From the NCBI GenBank assembly GCA_004802705.1, contig SGPL01000852.1:1-10409 (forward strand): a stretch of 10,409 nucleotides of DNA, written 5' to 3'. Below, in pieces: positions 7,369-10,409 of the stretch. Origin of the DNA: Bondarzewia mesenterica. Its lineage: Eukaryota; Basidiomycota; Agaricomycetes; Russulales; Bondarzewiaceae. Under the pieces are notes generated by a model. It had not been told where the DNA came from. It saw only the letters and a list, made by a program, of their open reading frames with translations, and made no database searches. The position numbers were made by a program, and so were the translations under genes. The stretch's first letter is position 1. Every line of letters begins with the position of its first letter.

Positions 7369-9020
7369 TTACGACATTTTTGCTAAAACCTTCATGTCCA
7401 AGTCCAAAACTGTTTTTGGGCGTGACAACGTAGGGAGCTGATCGACAGCGTACGTGTTGGTGCTGTCACTCTTGAATGTCATAAATCTGCTGAGATGCCT
7501 AGATTGATTTACATCAATATATAATGAATAGAAGTCGTGATTAGTATACGCACCCATGCAGTGCCTTGTCGAATGTAGATCTTATTGGAATGTCCACGTT
7601 GGTATCATTTTGATCGATTGGAACAATGTCGGGGTCGGTCTCAAATCTGAATGTTCCGTACTTAGTGATTAGGAGATAGACGAGTGAGGAAGTGATAGAT
7701 CCTCATTGGTTCTGGGAGGCGGTACAGTATTGGAAGTGGTAGATAAACGTTGGGAGGAACTCACTGGGGACGTTTAACATTGTCGGGTGCTTCAACTTCA
7801 GTCTATTTATGTTTGGACACCATAGGTTAAATTCACTGAGCGGTTGGGATCGAGATGTGGGCAGTCAACACAGTGGCACCAGCAGTGCTTTATAGTATCG
7901 AGGAGGTTCACCAATTGATGTATAGGGGGTGATGTTCGACGGGTTGGGTCATGCGCCATGTTGATCTGTCCGAGATCAATGAACGATTTCATCGGACATG
8001 AAATGAGACAGGAGTAGTATATGCAGTCCATTCTGAATTGTGGTGTGTAATGCTAAAGGAGGGGGAAGGGGGGGTGTCGAGTTGCCAGTTTTAGCGATCA
8101 GGCCACCCCTTATGGGGTGGATGTCAATGGCCGTGGCCTGAGTCCGATGTCGATGTGTCCATCAACATGAGGTTTCTACGCATTCTGATGTGAAACAGGA
8201 GGTTTTGATGTGCTCAGATCTACATGAGAGCATGGATTGTGGAGCAGGGGTATTGTCCACACAGGAGTTGTCCTTGTGCTTTTGAATCGGAGAGCGTCAT
8301 TGTTGAGGGGGTGATGACCCTATGTTGCCCAAGGATACACAAGTCTATATCACGAGGGATGTCGTTTGTGATGATTAAGTGCCGGAATTAGATTGGTAGT
8401 GGGTACAGATTTGGTTTACAGTGCAGGGAGTCACGATATTGTGACGCCAATGCCTGGTTATCTGTTTCATCTGCGGGCCAATACAGAGGGTGTGTGCACC
8501 GCTCAATCTACATTGCGCAGACGCGCGATCATCTCTGATGTAGTTTTTAGATCAACATCCATTTAGTCTGCTGCGCTGGGCACCCTATTATCTGATCATA
8601 CATTTGATATTAAAAGGAAGGTGAACTGTTGACACTAACCCTTGGGCCGAAAGAGCACGTTCATGTTGAACGATATAAATTTATCTGCGTGCGGTCATCG
8701 TGTCGATCCGCGCCCTTGACAGTTTGGGTCTCCTTTTTGTCCGACAATTTAGGGGGAGTCAGTAGCCCGACCGCGAGGAAACAAGGACGTTCACGCATTA
8801 TCTGGAGGCATGATATGTCGGCAGTCTGGTTGTTTCTGACCTCCTTGGTGCGATGTGAGCCTTGTAGGAATGGATTGGATGGCAGTTGTAGATGAGGTAG
8901 TGCCCCTTTATCAAATTTGCTCCTGATGCTTTCATAAGATCCTGCGTGATGGAGGCAGAGAGTCAGGATCAGGCAAGCCTACGCGCATATGGGGGTATGT
9001 GAAATGAGTATAAAGTTCAT
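7369..9020 (-). pseudogene. Gene X, copy 2: five-exon gene with eight in-frame TGA codons
   Basis: Exons 9020-8983, 8922-8640, 8584-8420, 8344-7554 and 7498-7369 join in phase to 469 codons, from ATG (MNFILISHTPICA) to TAA. The introns 8982-8923, 8639-8585, 8419-8345 and 7553-7499 are GT-AG and 55-75 bases long. The frame contains eight stops, all TGA, at 8663, 8554, 8299, 8164, 7978, 7951, 7867 and 7705; intron 8419-8345 also removes a TAA and a TAG. Between stops the product looks protein-like: a basic and polar N-terminal third, a Cys/Ser-rich middle (SCFTSECVETSC), a proline run, then a globular-looking C-terminal part (EFNLWCPNINRLKLKHP, SSLVYLLITKYGTFRFETD). No domain is recognised. An alternative acceptor at 8942 would give a different second-exon start. 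Homologous 3' sequence lies next to Y1. Confidence 0.45.
9009..9015 (+). promoter_or_regulatory. Candidate TATA box of gene Z
   Basis: TATAAAG on the plus strand, 112 bases upstream of the Z ATG. It lies next to and beneath the X2 start codon (9020-9018), so the Z promoter would occupy the first exon of X2. Confidence 0.3.
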
Positions 9021-9112
9021 CAGCCGCGACGAAGAATAACCACTGAGTTAGTCAAATTGTCGCTCTAATATTGTCGCCAATGTCTTTTGTTAAAGGTGTG
9101 TTAGGGTTTTCG

Positions 9113-9120
9113 CCTTTTAT
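9113..9120 (-). promoter_or_regulatory. Candidate TATA box of gene X2
   Basis: ATAAAAGG on the minus strand, about 93 bases upstream of the X2 ATG. It ends only six bases before the plus-strand ATG of Z. Confidence 0.4.
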
Positions 9121-9126
9121 TGAAAT

Positions 9127-10121
9127 ATGACAGCTTATTATCCCTCAGCCTTGAATTCACCGTTGTTGGTACAGGATACTTTTCCCACCGATTTAGGCAG
9201 GATCGCCATCGAGGATGATGATGTATAAGACTTCGACGACTGGCAGATAATTCCGTCGTCTTTTTTCGCGATGTGCAACTGGTTGACGGTAGTCGCTGAT
9301 GTGCATGCGCGCGATCTCAGTAGGCAGTATAGGGTGCTATACAGATTGTCGACAACCAATGCTGTTTCCCTGGACAATCGATTGTGCGAAGTCAGTCTTC
9401 AGTTCTAGGGGATTTTAGGTGCGCATAACTTCGCAACTGTCGGTAATTGGGATGGGTAAGTATTGTGTGATTGTTTTTATGGTTACGTTTAATGACGTTC
9501 TTGTTCGACAGAAATGAGCGGCATGCTGCTCGAGCTGTCCAATACCTGACGTTGACTCTGGGCTTATTTCCTGAACAGTTCAATGCTAACAGGAGGGCAA
9601 TCAACAACATTCACCGGGCTGTTTTTCGGGCACTAGCTGCTGATGGTTTTAACACGACCGAGAACAGTGAAGTGTTATACTTCCAGTGCAGGGTGTTTAC
9701 AAAGGTACGGGTATATCATCATTCGAACACTGAGGACGTGTCTGATATATATAACTAGGTAAACGGCATCCATCCTGCCCCACGGTCCGTTCTGGCTATC
9801 CACAAAGATTCATGTATGCAAGCAGTGGCTATGGCCGACCATTGGCGTGTCACGGCGAAGACTAATTTTGTCCAACGTCTATCCACGGGATGCATTCAGA
9901 AGTGCAGCAGATTCACTGCAGGCGACCTCGTAGATGTTGTCGTATCTGTGGACATAGCCACTTACAGGACTCCAGACGGAGTTCCTGCTACACGCATTCA
10001 TTTCTCTTTCGAACATGTTTTGCAGCTATGCGCGGTGGATAAACTTCGGGCGGTGAGTTTTGTTAGAAGGCTTGAATTGTTGTGCAACTGACACATTATT
10101 CAGTCCCTTGATATAGTCTAA
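9127..10121 (+). pseudogene. Gene Z: four-exon gene with two internal stops
   Basis: Exons 9127-9455, 9512-9704, 9759-10052 and 10104-10121 join in phase to 278 codons. The introns 9456-9511, 9705-9758 and 10053-10103 are GT-AG and 51-56 bases long. The ATG at 9127 (MTAYYPSALNSPLL) has an in-frame stop directly upstream. TAA at 9226 and TAG at 9406 interrupt an otherwise continuous frame (EDDDV, stop, DFDDWQI; VSLQF, stop, GILGAHNF). The central part looks helical (NANRRAINNIHRAVFRALAA). The C-terminal part looks like a beta-rich domain (GDLVDVVVSVDIATYR, TRIHFSFEHVLQLC). The same frame stays open after the final TAA up to 10301, so the ancestral protein may have been about 60 residues longer. 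No known domain is recognised. Codon use and composition resemble the neighbouring X2. Confidence 0.55.
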
Positions 10122-10409
10122 GATGGACTAGCCGAACGTGCTTTCTCGCCGACTGAGACTGTCCAGCGGACCTGGGCCCAACCAGTATCTCGTTGGAGCC
10201 CCTTCAGTCACAATACTCTGATTCATCAGAGAAATATGATAAACAATAACTTTCAGCAATTAGACCCGGCGGTCAGGAGCGGATCAATATTGAGTTTATG
10301 ACTGAAGACGCCAGCTGATATGAAGCAATATTGACATATTGATTGAAAGTGATATAAAAGCTGAAATATAGTATTATTGTTATTGGTCCTAAGCAGTGTT
10401 TGAGTATCA
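10122..10409. other. 3' flank of gene Z
   Basis: From 10122 to 10301 the Z frame continues without a stop (for example AERAFSPTETVQRTW), a possible decayed C-terminal extension. From 10302 on the sequence turns AT-rich and no gene is visible. Confidence 0.35.

Noticed and set aside
7807..8031. 74-codon minus-strand open frame with several Cys and His
   Set aside because: The X2 frame in another phase runs through the same bases and continues for hundreds of codons in both directions, so this looks like a phase shadow. The Cys/His spacing fits no zinc finger I know.
8629..8895. 88-codon plus-strand open frame
   Set aside because: It lies opposite exon 8922-8640 of X2, whose frame continues in phase through introns on both sides. 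I see no motif or neighbouring exons on the plus strand.
6568..9020. TGA read as a sense codon (altered genetic code)
   Set aside because: TGG is used freely for Trp, the TGA positions in Y2 are not conserved in Y1 (His and Tyr at two of them), and ordinary TAA/TAG decay is seen next door. CpG decay is simpler, so it is kept only as an alternative in the findings.
1..10409. tRNA, rRNA, CRISPR or bacterial features
   Set aside because: No cloverleaf with a CCA-side pattern, no regular spaced repeats with unique spacers, and no ribosome binding sites or operon-like ORF packing were seen on either strand.

Overview
The window looks like nuclear DNA of a filamentous fungus, most likely a basidiomycete. 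The main reason is that every gene I can reconstruct needs several short GT-AG introns (mostly 48-60 bases, some with CTAAC or CTGAC branch-like sequences). Core promoters are TATA-like and nothing resembles a bacterial operon, ribosome binding site or CRISPR array. Most coding material is decayed. I recognise no named gene, so the loci are called A, B, X, Y and Z here.

Left part (1-2876): two divergent loci. Locus A runs leftwards and leaves the window at base 1. It encodes acidic and lysine-rich low-complexity stretches followed by a perfect fungal Zn2Cys6 cysteine pattern, which is interrupted by one in-frame TAG. Locus B runs rightwards. It splices into a clean 168-codon frame in which the start codon itself is split by the first intron, and it carries a short pentapeptide tandem repeat.

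Middle part (2877-6567): repeat-rich and AT-richer. It holds a tandem array of a 56-base unit (2959-3490), a decayed minus-strand gene Y1 (4024-4707), a fragment resembling the 3' end of gene X (4813-4870), and a possible minus-strand LTR (about 5539-6395) with an adjacent primer-binding-like site. Isolated N bases are scattered only between about 3074 and 5669, which points to ambiguous consensus calling over repeated or heterozygous sequence.

Right part (6568-10301): a three-gene block. Genes X2 and Y2 lie head to tail on the minus strand, and gene Z lies head to head with X2 on the plus strand. X2 (five exons, 469 codons) and Y2 (228 codons) keep full-length frames broken by 13 stop codons, all TGA. 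Z keeps its start and three introns but has TAA and TAG stops. Y1 and Y2 are gapless homologues: both are exactly 684 bases from ATG to stop and share start, stop and internal motifs. An X-like fragment also lies upstream of Y1, so the window seems to contain two copies of an X-Y gene pair, one of them next to the LTR-like element. The function of X, Y and Z is unknown to me.
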